From NCBI RefSeq assembly GCF_003268775.1, contig NZ_QLSU01000005.1, positions 248,001 to 312,000 on the forward strand: a DNA stretch of 64,000 bases. The letters are read 5' to 3'. Position 1 is the stretch's first letter. Each line of letters opens with the position of its first letter. The stretch comes from Paraburkholderia unamae. Its GTDB lineage: Bacteria > Pseudomonadota > Gammaproteobacteria > Burkholderiales > Burkholderiaceae. Shown piece after piece: positions 38,869 through 47,226 of this stretch. Below the pieces are notes generated by a model that was given only the letters and a program-made list of their open reading frames with translations, had not been told where the DNA came from and did not search any database. A program made the translations under genes and the position numbers.

Positions 38869-39108
38869 ATGAAAGCGGACCACTTGATCGAAATGGCGAA
38901 CCAGATCGGCATGTTCTTCGACTCGCTGCCCGATCGCGAGGAGGCGCTCACGGGCATCGCGGAGCACATCCGCAAGTTCTGGGAGCCGCGCATGCGCCGC
39001 ACGCTGCTCGCGGCGCTCGACGGCGAGGGTGAGGAAGCGGGCTTCACGGAAATCGTGCTCGCTTCGCTCACCAAACATCGCGAGGCGTTGGCACCCGCAG
39101 CGGCCTGA
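38869..39108 (+). CDS. fdsD: Formate dehydrogenase delta subunit
   Basis: A 79-residue protein beginning MKADHLIEMANQIGMFFDS, with KFWEPRMRRTLLAAL, matching the FdsD family. FdsD is a small part of the soluble formate dehydrogenase complex. It starts four bases after fdsA, with AAGG as ribosome site, and ends the operon. In Cupriavidus necator fdsC (an FdhD-like sulfurase) lies between fdsA and fdsD; no such gene is present here. Confidence 0.92.
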   Translation: MKADHLIEMANQIGMFFDSLPDREEALTGIAEHIRKFWEPRMRRTLLAALDGEGEEAGFTEIVLASLTKHREALAPAAA

Positions 39109-39145
39109 TCGGCGCGAGCCGCCCCCTTGCATCACGCGCGCGCCA

Positions 39146-39178
39146 GCGCCGGCCGGTTCAACCCGGCGGCGCCGGCGC
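39146..39178. repeat. Inverted repeat between fdsD and the monooxygenase gene
   Basis: Perfect 8-bp inverted repeat GCGCCGGC/GCCGGCGC with a 17-base loop between converging genes, partly inside the monooxygenase 3' end. No T tract on either side, so a termination role is only possible. Confidence 0.3.
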
Positions 39179-40843
39179 GTAGCCCGTTGCGGCGTACCAC
39201 GTCTCGCAGTGGCGCAGCAGCGCATTGAGGTCCGACACGGGACGCCCCCGCGCGCCGATATAACCATCGGGCCGCACCAGATAAAACGCGGGCCGCGTGC
39301 GCCCGTACGATTCGCTGAGCGAAGGCGCGCCCTCGCCTGCCAGCGGCGTTTCGCCATTGGCGAGATCGGCGATCCACCAGACCCGCAGCGCCTGCGGAAA
39401 CAAGCGCTCGACGGCTTCGACAAAGCGGTTGAGCGCGGCGGCCGCGTCCGCGCCATGCTTCGGCGCGGCATCGGCATCGTCCTCCACCAGCAGGAACAGC
39501 GAAAAGCAGGCCGGATCGTGCAGATCGAACATGCGCCCCTTGCCTGGCGCCTTGCCTAGCGGACCGTCCACCACACGCACGAAGGCGTCCGGGGCGCGTT
39601 CGCCCGCGCGCGGGCCGCCGTCCAACACGCGTTCGAGCGTGAGCGGGCTGCGCCGGTACTGGATCGACAGCTCGCTCACCGCCTGGCGCGCCGCATCGCG
39701 CAATGGACCGAGCGCCACGAGCACCGGCATCACGCGCTCGCGCAACAGCTTGAGCGGACCGTGATCGGCTTCGACCAGTTGAGTCATGAAGCTCGTTTGC
39801 TGGAGCACAAGGCGCTCGATGGGATAGCGCTCGGCGTGGTAGGTGTCGAGCAGGCGCTCGGGCGCGCCGCGCGCATGCACGCGTGCGATCTTCCAGCCCA
39901 GATTGAAGGCCTCCTGAATACCCGTGTTCATCCCCTGCGCGCCCGCCGGGCTGTGCACGTGCGCGGCGTCGCCGGCAAAGAAGGTGCGCTCCACGCGCAA
40001 TTGCCGCACCATGCGGCTGTTCACGCCGAAGTACGACGCCCACGTCATGTCCGAGACCGACACCGGATGATGCATGCGCTGCATGATGATCTCGCGGCAC
40101 TCCTCCAGCGTCGGCACGGGAATCGCGCCGTCGGGCGCCGCGGGCAGCATCGCCTTGTGATCGGCGATCAGGCGGTAGCGGCCGTGGCCGAGCGGAAAGA
40201 GCGCGGCGAGACCGTCGCCCGAGGCGAACACGTGGAACTCGTCGTCGGGCCAGGGCGTGCTCGCGCTCAGGTCGGCGAGCAGGAACGATTGCGCCATGGT
40301 CTCGCCGTCGAACTTCATGTCCAGGCGATGGCGAATGGTGCTGTGCGCGCCGTCGGCGGCGATCACGTATGCGCAGCGCAACGACTCGATGCGCCCGTCG
40401 GGCCGGCGCACTTCCGCGCTCGCGCCCGCCGAGCCTTGCGTGTATTCGAGCAGCTCGCTGCCGCGCTCGATCTCCACGCCGAGCGTCGCGAGATGTTCGG
40501 TGAGAATGCGCTCGGTGACGGTCTGGTCGATGAAGATCAGATACGGATAGCGCGTGAAAAGCGGATCGAAATCGAGCCGCGCGCGGCGCTGGCCGTTCGA
40601 ATACAGATTCGCGACATGCGCCCGGTGGCCGAGTTCGAGAAACGGCTCGACGATGCGATGCTGCTCGAACAGTTCGAGCGTGCGCGCCTGAATGCCGATC
40701 GCCCGCGAGTGGCGGCCGGGCTGCGGCGTGCGATCGATCAGCCGCACCGGAATATGCGCGCGCGCGAGACTCATCGCCGCGGCCAGCCCGGTGGGTCCCG
40801 CACCCACGATGAGCACGGGGGCGAGAGAAGATGCCACGGCCAT
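39158..40843 (-). CDS. FAD-dependent aromatic monooxygenase-like protein
   Basis: A 561-residue flavoprotein of the phenol hydroxylase/3-(3-hydroxyphenyl)propionate hydroxylase family. The N-terminal dinucleotide motif is VLIVGAGPTGLAAAMSLARA. AADGAHSTIRHRL carries the DG motif, and FFAGDAAHVHSPAGAQGMNTG the FAD-ribityl GD motif. The C-terminal ~170 residues are the thioredoxin-like extension of this group. It probably hydroxylates a phenolic compound with NAD(P)H, but substrate is not predictable and no ring-cleavage genes are near. GGAGGT at 40848-40853 favours the ATG at 40843 over one four codons earlier. Confidence 0.85.
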   Translation of the reverse strand: MAVASSLAPVLIVGAGPTGLAAAMSLARAHIPVRLIDRTPQPGRHSRAIGIQARTLELFEQHRIVEPFLELGHRAHVANLYSNGQRRARLDFDPLFTRYPYLIFIDQTVTERILTEHLATLGVEIERGSELLEYTQGSAGASAEVRRPDGRIESLRCAYVIAADGAHSTIRHRLDMKFDGETMAQSFLLADLSASTPWPDDEFHVFASGDGLAALFPLGHGRYRLIADHKAMLPAAPDGAIPVPTLEECREIIMQRMHHPVSVSDMTWASYFGVNSRMVRQLRVERTFFAGDAAHVHSPAGAQGMNTGIQEAFNLGWKIARVHARGAPERLLDTYHAERYPIERLVLQQTSFMTQLVEADHGPLKLLRERVMPVLVALGPLRDAARQAVSELSIQYRRSPLTLERVLDGGPRAGERAPDAFVRVVDGPLGKAPGKGRMFDLHDPACFSLFLLVEDDADAAPKHGADAAAALNRFVEAVERLFPQALRVWWIADLANGETPLAGEGAPSLSESYGRTRPAFYLVRPDGYIGARGRPVSDLNALLRHCETWYAATGYAPAPPG

Positions 40844-40847
40844 GCAG

Positions 40848-40853
40848 ACCTCC
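40848..40853 (-). promoter_or_regulatory. Ribosome binding site deciding the monooxygenase start
   Basis: GGAGGT on the minus strand lies inside the first codons of the longest frame and four bases before the second ATG, which is therefore the likely start. Confidence 0.6.
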
Positions 40854-40962
40854 ATGCGCTCGACACGTTACGTAGTGTATCGCCCGCGCCCCTGCCGGTC
40901 GCGCGGCAGCGCATCAATTCGCGCCCGCCATGCGGGACGAATTGCCGCGCTTTCAGCGTCTT

Positions 40963-42207
40963 TCAGTGGCTATGCGAATGGGTGTGCGGATTCGCGCTGG
41001 ACTGGTCGCCTGGCATGTCCAGCGCGCAGCGATGCTCGCTCGTGCCGAGGTCCACCTGAAGCGTCGCGTGGCGCATGCCGAAGCGCGCGTTGAGCGTCTC
41101 GACGATGCGATCGAGCGCGGCGTCGCCGGGGTGCCCCGTCGGCATCACGAGGTGCGCCGTGAGCGCGCAGCCCGTGGTCGAGAGCGCCCACACATGGAGG
41201 TCGTGCACATCCACGACGCCCTCCTGCTGCGCGAGGAAAGCGCGCACGCTCACGATATCGACGTTCGCCGGGACCGCCGCGAGCGCGAGCCGCACCGACT
41301 CGCGCAACAGCCCCCACGTGCCGTACACGATCACGAGCACGACCACGATCGACATGAGCGGATCGATCCAGGTCCTGCCCGTCGCGAGAATCGCGAGCCC
41401 GCTGATCGCGACGGCCGCCGAAACGCCCGCGTCGGCGGCCATGTGCAGGAATGCGCCGCGAATGTTGAGGTCGTCCTTTTGCCCACGTACGAATAGCCAG
41501 GCCGAGAAGCCGTTGACCACGATGCCGATGGTCGCGACGACGAACACGTCGAGGCCCGCCACGGGCGCGGGATGCAACAGGCGGCTGATCGCCTGCGCGA
41601 GAATCGCGCCGCACGCGATGAGCAGCAACGCCGCGTTGGCGAGCGAGGCGAGAATCGACGAACTGCCGAAGCCGAACGTGAATTGCGCGGACGGGCGGCG
41701 CGTCGCGAGCCAGGCGGCGCCCCAGGCGAGCAGCAGGCCGAGCACGTCGGAGAGGTTGTGGCCCGCGTCGGCGAGCAGCGCGGTGGACTGCGCGATCACG
41801 CCATACACCGTCTGCACGACGACGATGACGACGTTCAGCGCGACGGCAATCGCGAACGCGCGGCCGTGACCCGCGACCGGCGCGTGATGATGGTGATGGT
41901 GGCCGTGTGCGTGCCCATGCGACGCGTGGGCGTCGTGCGCTTCGTGTGATTCGTGCGCTCCATTGGCTTCGGGCGCGCTGGCATCCGCGCTGGCATCCGC
42001 ATGAGGATGGGCATGATCGTGGCCGTGCCCGGCATGCGCCCCGTCGTCATGGCGATGCCCATGCGCAGCCGTTTGCCCCCGGGCGAGCTCCTGCGCGTCT
42101 TCCGGCGCCTGAGCGGCCGCCTCGTCGAACCACACGGGCGCGTGCTCGTCCTCGCGCTCTTCGGCGCCGCCCGACGCGTCGGCCCGCTCGCGATCGGCGC
42201 CGGTCAT
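40963..42207 (-). CDS. Cation diffusion facilitator, His-rich N-terminus (CzcD/ZitB-like)
   Basis: Inner-membrane metal/proton antiporter of about 414 residues with six membrane helices in its second half. The metal-site motifs are ADAGHNLSD in the second helix and HMAADAG in the fifth, the His/Asp arrangement typical of zinc-type exporters. The C-terminal cytoplasmic metal-binding domain reads VVDVHDLHVWALST. The first ~125 residues are unusually long and hold over 20 His, many as HGH, HAH and a run of six. GGAGGG precedes the ATG, which overlaps the arsR-type stop (ATGA), so the two genes form one unit. Confidence 0.92.
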   Translation of the reverse strand: MTGADRERADASGGAEEREDEHAPVWFDEAAAQAPEDAQELARGQTAAHGHRHDDGAHAGHGHDHAHPHADASADASAPEANGAHESHEAHDAHASHGHAHGHHHHHHAPVAGHGRAFAIAVALNVVIVVVQTVYGVIAQSTALLADAGHNLSDVLGLLLAWGAAWLATRRPSAQFTFGFGSSSILASLANAALLLIACGAILAQAISRLLHPAPVAGLDVFVVATIGIVVNGFSAWLFVRGQKDDLNIRGAFLHMAADAGVSAAVAISGLAILATGRTWIDPLMSIVVVLVIVYGTWGLLRESVRLALAAVPANVDIVSVRAFLAQQEGVVDVHDLHVWALSTTGCALTAHLVMPTGHPGDAALDRIVETLNARFGMRHATLQVDLGTSEHRCALDMPGDQSSANPHTHSHSH

Positions 42208-42524
42208 ACGCCCTCCTGCCACTGCGTGGATGGCTCCGCCACGTGCTCCAGCATGCCCGCGACCATCGCGCTGATGTGCGCATCCGCGGCGGCGTAGAAC
42301 ACCTGCTTGCCCTCACGTTCCGCGCGCACAATGCGCGCCGCGCGCAAGAGCCGCAGATGATGGCTCACGAGCGACGGCGAGTAGCCAAGCGTATCGGCGA
42401 TCGCGCCCACGGCGAGCCGCTCCTGCACGCAGGCGAGCACGATGCGCAGCCGCGTGGCGTCGCCAAGCAGGCGGAACAGGTCGGCGAGCGGCACCACGCG
42501 CTCGTCGTCGGAAATCGGGGCCAT
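42204..42524 (-). CDS. ArsR/SmtB-family metal-sensing repressor
   Basis: Winged-helix repressor, 106 residues from the chosen start MAPISDDERVV. The DNA-binding region reads LFRLLGDATRLRIV then GYSPSLVSHHLRLLRAARIV. The C-terminal helix has Asp81, His83, His94 and Glu97 (DAH, ten residues, HVAE), the alpha-5 site spacing D-x-H-x10-H-x2-E/H of zinc and cobalt sensors such as SmtB and CzrA. No alpha-3 CxC motif is present. The longest frame starts at 42557 but would run through the operator-like inverted repeat, so 42524 (or 42536) is more likely. It is transcribed with the exporter gene. Confidence 0.9.
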   Translation of the reverse strand: MAPISDDERVVPLADLFRLLGDATRLRIVLACVQERLAVGAIADTLGYSPSLVSHHLRLLRAARIVRAEREGKQVFYAAADAHISAMVAGMLEHVAEPSTQWQEGV

Positions 42525-42537
42525 AAAATTCAACATC

Positions 42538-42561
42538 ACATATGAACAGATGTTCACATGT
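42538..42561. promoter_or_regulatory. ArsR/SmtB-type operator
   Basis: Imperfect inverted repeat with 11-base arms, ACATATGAACA and TGTTCACATGT, separated by two bases, with one mismatch. It resembles the TGAACA/TGTTCA operators of SmtB/CzrA regulators and lies just upstream of the repressor gene and 128 bases before the divergent TPR gene. Confidence 0.75.
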
Positions 42562-42688
42562 TAGTTCCCCAACGGAACCTCGTCAACTTCCTCGCAAACT
42601 CAACTCAAACCCAGACCAACTTCGGGAGCGCATGCGCGAGTGTGGGAAAATGCCCGCTTTGCGTCCCGAAGGTTTTGCTTCATCAGTC

Positions 42689-44650
42689 ATGGAACAGGTT
42701 TTTGTCCGCGCGTACGCCGCACATCGCGACGGCCGGCTCGACGACGCCGAGCGCGGCTACCGCGCGACGCTCGCCGCCGATCCCGTGCACGTCGATGCGC
42801 TGCATCTGCTCGGCGTGCTGCGCCATCAGCAGGGCCAGCACGCGGAAGCCGCGGATCTCGTGCGCCGCGCGGTCGCGCTGCGTCCCGACGACGCCGCCCT
42901 CCAGCTGAACCTCGGCAATGCGCTCAAGGCGCTCGGCGAGCTGGACGGCGCGATCGAGCGCTTTCGCAACGCGCTCACGCTCGCCCCGGCCTTCCCGCTC
43001 GCGCACTACAACCTCGGCAACGCCTACGCGGCGATCGGCCGCCATGAGGACGCGATGTACGCGTTCGGCCACGCCGTGCGCCTGCAACCCGGCGACGCCT
43101 CGTCGCACAACAATCTCGGCAACGCGCTGCACGCGCTCGGCCGTCACGGCGAGGCCGTCGACTCGTTTCGCCGCGCGCTCAAGATTCGTCCCGGCCATGC
43201 CGGTGCGCACAACAACCTGGGCATGTCGCTGAACGCGCTGGGTGACAGCGCGAGCGCGCTCGAACAGTTCCAGAAGGCGCTGCGCGTGCAGCCGCGCTTC
43301 GTGGCCGCGCATTTCAATCTCGCGAACACGCTCGACGCGACCGGCCACCACCGCGAAGCCGTTGCCTCGTTCGAAGCGGCGCTCGCCATGCAGCCGCGCT
43401 TCGTACCGGCCCTCTTCGGCCTCGGCAATGCGCTCGCCGCGCTCGGCCGTCACGACGAAGCGATCGGGCCCTACGAGCGCGCCATTGGCTTCGATCCGAA
43501 ATTCGCGCTCGCGTGGCTCGCGCTCGGCACGGCGCACCACGCGCTCGGCCGTCATGCGGCCGCCCTGCGCGCCTTCGACGAAGCGCTGCGCGTGCGCCCC
43601 GATCTGGCCGCCGCTCACCTCAACCGGGCGCTCACGTGGCTCACGCTCGGCGACTTCCGGCGCGGGCTCCCCGAATACGAATGGCGGCTCGATCCGGCCG
43701 CGCGCGAGGAGGCGCACGCCAACGCGCCGCGTGGCGCCGGCTACGCGCCGGCCCGTGCACAGACCGCACAGACCGCACCGGGCGCGCCGGCCGCCGAGGC
43801 AATGCCGAACCTCGCGCCCGGCGCACTGCCGCGCTGGCATGGCGAACCGCTAGACGGCCGCACGCTTTTCGTCGAAGCCGAGCAGGGTTTCGGCGACACG
43901 CTCCAGTTCGTGCGCTTCGTCCCGCTCATCGCTCAGGCGCAGGGCAACAACGCACGCGTCGTGCTCGAAGTGCAGCGCGCGCTCATGCCGCTCATCGCGC
44001 CCGCGGCCGCCGCCTGGCGCGTCACGCTCGTCGAACAGGGTGCGCCGCGCCCCGCCGCCGACCTGCACTGCCCGCTTCTTTCGCTGCCGCTCGCGCTCGG
44101 CGCGCATCTCGACACGCTGTCCGCGGGCTCCCCCTACCTGGAGGCGAGCACCGCCTACCGGCGCAAGTGGCGCGGCTCGCTGGGCGGCCAGGCGCGGCGC
44201 AAAATCGGCCTCGCGTGGTCGGGCCGCATCCAGAAACACGAAAACCGCGCAATCGCGCTCGCCGCGCTAGAACCGCTTTTCGCGCTCGAAGGCATCGACT
44301 GGATCGTGCTCCAGCCGGACCTGAGCGCAGCGGAACACGCGGCGCTCGACGCGCATGCGCGTACCCGCTCGATCCATCGTATCGGCGCCAGGCTTCAGGA
44401 CTTCGCGGATACCGCCGCCGTCATCGAACGGCTGGACGGCGTGGTCTCGATCGACACCTCGATCGCCCACCTCGCCGGTGCGCTCGGCGCAAAGCTCTGG
44501 GTCATGCTGCCGTTCGCGGCGGACTGGCGCTGGTTCACGGGCACGGACACGAGCCCCTGGTACCCGCGCGCGCGCCTCGTGCGCCAGCCGCGGCCGCACG
44601 CATGGGCAGAAGTCGTGGAAACAGTCGCGCGGGAATTGCGCGACGCCTGA
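42689..44650 (+). CDS. TPR protein with C-terminal glycosyltransferase-like domain
   Basis: A 653-residue protein. About ten tandem 34-residue TPR units fill residues ~1-335, recognisable by repeated LGNALxALGRHxEAxxxF and LxPxxAxAHxNLG. After an Ala/Pro-rich linker (about 335-375) comes a ~275-residue domain with LFVEAEQGFGDTLQFVRF, KIGLAWSGR and DTSIAHLAGALGAKLWVMLP. This is the arrangement of bacterial SPINDLY/O-GlcNAc-transferase-like or heptosyltransferase-like proteins. The start could also be an in-frame ATG at 42650. Target and sugar donor are unknown. No signal peptide, so cytoplasmic. Confidence 0.82.
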   Translation: MEQVFVRAYAAHRDGRLDDAERGYRATLAADPVHVDALHLLGVLRHQQGQHAEAADLVRRAVALRPDDAALQLNLGNALKALGELDGAIERFRNALTLAPAFPLAHYNLGNAYAAIGRHEDAMYAFGHAVRLQPGDASSHNNLGNALHALGRHGEAVDSFRRALKIRPGHAGAHNNLGMSLNALGDSASALEQFQKALRVQPRFVAAHFNLANTLDATGHHREAVASFEAALAMQPRFVPALFGLGNALAALGRHDEAIGPYERAIGFDPKFALAWLALGTAHHALGRHAAALRAFDEALRVRPDLAAAHLNRALTWLTLGDFRRGLPEYEWRLDPAAREEAHANAPRGAGYAPARAQTAQTAPGAPAAEAMPNLAPGALPRWHGEPLDGRTLFVEAEQGFGDTLQFVRFVPLIAQAQGNNARVVLEVQRALMPLIAPAAAAWRVTLVEQGAPRPAADLHCPLLSLPLALGAHLDTLSAGSPYLEASTAYRRKWRGSLGGQARRKIGLAWSGRIQKHENRAIALAALEPLFALEGIDWIVLQPDLSAAEHAALDAHARTRSIHRIGARLQDFADTAAVIERLDGVVSIDTSIAHLAGALGAKLWVMLPFAADWRWFTGTDTSPWYPRARLVRQPRPHAWAEVVETVARELRDA

Positions 44651-44675
44651 GCGGCGGAACATCAGGCGCTCAGGC
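44645..44675. repeat. Inverted repeat at the end of the TPR gene
   Basis: Perfect 9-bp inverted repeat GCCTGAGCG/CGCTCAGGC with a 13-base loop, starting in the last codons. No T tract. It lies between the converging TPR and MFS genes. The remaining gap to 44828 shows no gene. Confidence 0.35.
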
Positions 44676-44828
44676 TGACAGACGAGGCGCGGCCGGCAAT
44701 GCCCCGCGCCGTCTTTTCTTTCGTTGCGAATTCGATCGCAGATCCGGCCACCAATCCGGCCATGAAAGCGCAATCGATCAAACAGCCGGTGCGCCCGTTA
44801 CGGCGCACCGCGCATCTCAGCACGCGTA

Positions 44829-46124
44829 TCAAGCCGCCTTGTACTGGTTGCGCGCTTCCGGCGTGCGATAGAGCACGAGCGTCGCGATCAGGCCGCATAC
44901 GCCCGCCACGCCCATCCACGCACCCGGCGCCGCCTTGTTGCCGCTCACGTGGATGAGGTACGTCGAGATCGCGGGCGTGAAGCCGCCGATCGTCGTCGCG
45001 AGGCTGTAGGCAAGCGAGAAACCGGCGGTACGCACATCGACAGGCATGACTTCGGTGAGCGCCACGACCATCGCGCCGTTATAGCAGGCGTACAGGAACG
45101 AGAGCCACAGCTCGACCGAGAGCAAGCGGCCGAACGACGGCTCGGCCACGAGCCACTGCACGGTCGGATAGGCGGTGAGAATCGTGAGCACGGTGAAGAC
45201 AATCAGCACCGGGCGACGGCCGACACGGTCCGAAATGGCGCCCGAAACCGGCAGCCAGAACAGGTTCGACAAGCCGATGCAGACGGTCACGATCAGCGTG
45301 TCGATCTCGTTCATCTTGAGCACTTCCTTGCCGAAGGTCGGCGTGTAGGCGGTGATCATGTAGAACGAAACCGTGGTCATGATGACCATGCCCATGCCCG
45401 CGATCACGACGCCCCAGTTCTGCATCATCGACGCCATGATTTCGCCGATCGACGGACGATGCTTGCGCTTGGCGAACTCCTCGGTTTCCTGGAGCGAGCG
45501 GCGAATCATGAACAGGAACGGCACGATCAGGCAACCGATGATGAACGGCACGCGCCAGCCCCAATTCGTCATGTGCTCGACGGGCAGCAGGCGATGCAGC
45601 AGCACGCCAAGCAGCGCCGCGAACACGACGGCGACCTGCTGGCTGCCCGACTGCCACGAAACGTAGAAGCCCTTGTTGCCCTTGGTCGCGATTTCCGAGA
45701 GATACACCGAGACGCCGCCAAGCTCCACGCCCGCCGAGAAGCCCTGCAACAGGCGCCCCAGCAGCACGATGGCCGGCGCGACGATGCCGATCGTGGCGTA
45801 GCCCGGCACCACGGCCACGGTGAGCGTGCCGAGCGCCATCAGGCCGAGCGTGAGGATGAGGCCCTTGCGGCGGCCGTGATGGTCGATGTACGCGCCGAGG
45901 ATGATGGCGCCGAGCGGGCGCACCAGAAAGCCCGCGCCGAACACCGACAACGCAAGCATCAGCGAGGCGAAGGGATTGTCGCTCGGGAAGTAGGTCCGGG
46001 CGATCGCCGAAGCGTAATAGCCGTAGACCATGAAATCGTACATTTCCAGGAAGTTGCCGCTGACGACGCGGAAAACGGTCCGGGCCTTGGATTCGCTGGG
46101 AGATGCGTGGGACGCGGTGGACAT
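44829..46124 (-). CDS. MFS transporter, metabolite:H+ symporter (MHS) type
   Basis: A 431-residue inner-membrane carrier with about twelve helices. The N-terminus [23 protein letters not shown] and the loop [17 protein letters not shown] mark the MHS branch that includes citrate, tricarballylate and ketoglutarate symporters. [25 protein letters not shown] sequence ([17 protein letters not shown]) follows in helix 4-5. A dicarboxylate or tricarboxylate substrate is likely but not provable. The start [13 protein letters not shown] is chosen 31 codons inside the longest frame. It stands alone. Confidence 0.87.
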   Translation of the reverse strand: MSTASHASPSESKARTVFRVVSGNFLEMYDFMVYGYYASAIARTYFPSDNPFASLMLALSVFGAGFLVRPLGAIILGAYIDHHGRRKGLILTLGLMALGTLTVAVVPGYATIGIVAPAIVLLGRLLQGFSAGVELGGVSVYLSEIATKGNKGFYVSWQSGSQQVAVVFAALLGVLLHRLLPVEHMTNWGWRVPFIIGCLIVPFLFMIRRSLQETEEFAKRKHRPSIGEIMASMMQNWGVVIAGMGMVIMTTVSFYMITAYTPTFGKEVLKMNEIDTLIVTVCIGLSNLFWLPVSGAISDRVGRRPVLIVFTVLTILTAYPTVQWLVAEPSFGRLLSVELWLSFLYACYNGAMVVALTEVMPVDVRTAGFSLAYSLATTIGGFTPAISTYLIHVSGNKAAPGAWMGVAGVCGLIATLVLYRTPEARNQYKAA

Positions 46125-46480
46125 GACAATCTCTGAGGAGACCGCCCCTTGAGGCCGTAGAGGCTCGCGGGTCGGGGAAAAACAATAACTTGCACGAAGG
46201 TAGATATCGCGCGGCAATTCGCGGGTATGCCCGGTCGGGCACTCATTATGCGGCGTGGATCCGGAGTCAGATATCGGGGTAATTCCTTAAAACATACATC
46301 TAAAAAACACCAACTTCGCTCATTTCTTTCATTTTCACTTCAATAAGCATTCGATTTTCTTTCCTTTCGGGCAAACGCGCCGCGATGGCTTCCGGATGGG
46401 GCACAATAGGACGCGGTAGGGCCCGGCGCACGGCCCCCGACGCGCGCCCTGTTTCAGACGCCCAGACGTCACCCGTCCGC
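46125..46480. other. 356-base divergent intergenic region MFS / GNAT
   Basis: No gene seen. The middle (46285-46365) is strongly AT- and pyrimidine-rich, unlike its surroundings, and probably carries the promoters of both divergent genes. I find no convincing operator or attenuator. Confidence 0.5.
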
Positions 46481-47011
46481 ATGACTCAAGCGCACACTTT
46501 GACATTGCGCCCGGCCACTGTCGCCGATGCTCCATTGCTCGCCGCCATGCACTCGGCAAGCTGGCAGGCCACCTATCGCGCCCTGCTGCCCAGCGCTTTC
46601 CTCGAGCGCGAAGTCGACGCCGAGCGCGCCGCTTACTGGCGCGCGCGCATGGAAGCGCCCGGCGGCGAGCGCCGCCTCGTCCTGATCGCCGAGCTGTCGA
46701 CGGGCACGCCGGTCGGCTTCGTTTGCGTCGAACGCCAGCCGGGCTCGCCTTGGGGCGTGCTGCTCGACAATCTCCACGCGCTGCCCGCGCATCAGGGCAT
46801 TGGTGTGGGCAAGCGCCTCATGCGCGCGGCGCAGGACTGGGCGCGCGCCCAGGGCGAAGCCCAGCTCTATCTGTACGTGCTCGACGGCAACACGCCCGCG
46901 ATCGCGTTCTACGAACGGCAGGGCTGGACCTATTCCGGTTCGGAGCCCGACCACATGGGTGGCATCGACATCACGGCGCTGCGCTACGTCTACCGCCTCG
47001 ACGCCATGTAA
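46481..47011 (+). CDS. GNAT family N-acetyltransferase
   Basis: A 176-residue acetyl-CoA-dependent acyltransferase of the GNAT fold. It begins MTQAHTLTLRPATVADAPLL, and the acetyl-CoA loop is PAHQGIGVGKRLMRAA near residue 103. YVLDGNTPAIAFYERQGWTYSG is the usual C-terminal motif B region. The substrate cannot be told from sequence. The open frame before 46481 is shadow. The next gene is 215 bases away, so it is probably monocistronic. Confidence 0.88.
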   Translation: MTQAHTLTLRPATVADAPLLAAMHSASWQATYRALLPSAFLEREVDAERAAYWRARMEAPGGERRLVLIAELSTGTPVGFVCVERQPGSPWGVLLDNLHALPAHQGIGVGKRLMRAAQDWARAQGEAQLYLYVLDGNTPAIAFYERQGWTYSGSEPDHMGGIDITALRYVYRLDAM

Positions 47012-47226
47012 TGGCGCATGCGGCGGCGCGCCTGGCCGCCGCACCCCGTACTCAGCAAGGTTGGGAGCGTTTTAAGACAATTCCGATAGAACGGCCGGAA
47101 GGGCACCGCCATGATGTGCGACATCTGTTTGTTTTCATGCTGCGCGCCGTAGGCGACCCATCCGCGTGCGCCGCTGATGACATTGCCACCCGGCGCCGTC
47201 GCCACCGCCGGGGCTGCGAGAAATCG

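Noticed and set aside
42740..43700. About 102-base periodic repetition, considered as a CRISPR or tandem-repeat array
   Set aside because: The period matches 34-residue TPR units in one continuous coding frame, with diverged repeats and no spacers.
46300..46559. Short minus-strand frames between the MFS and GNAT genes
   Set aside because: No ribosome site, low-complexity composition, and they overlap the promoter-like AT-rich block.
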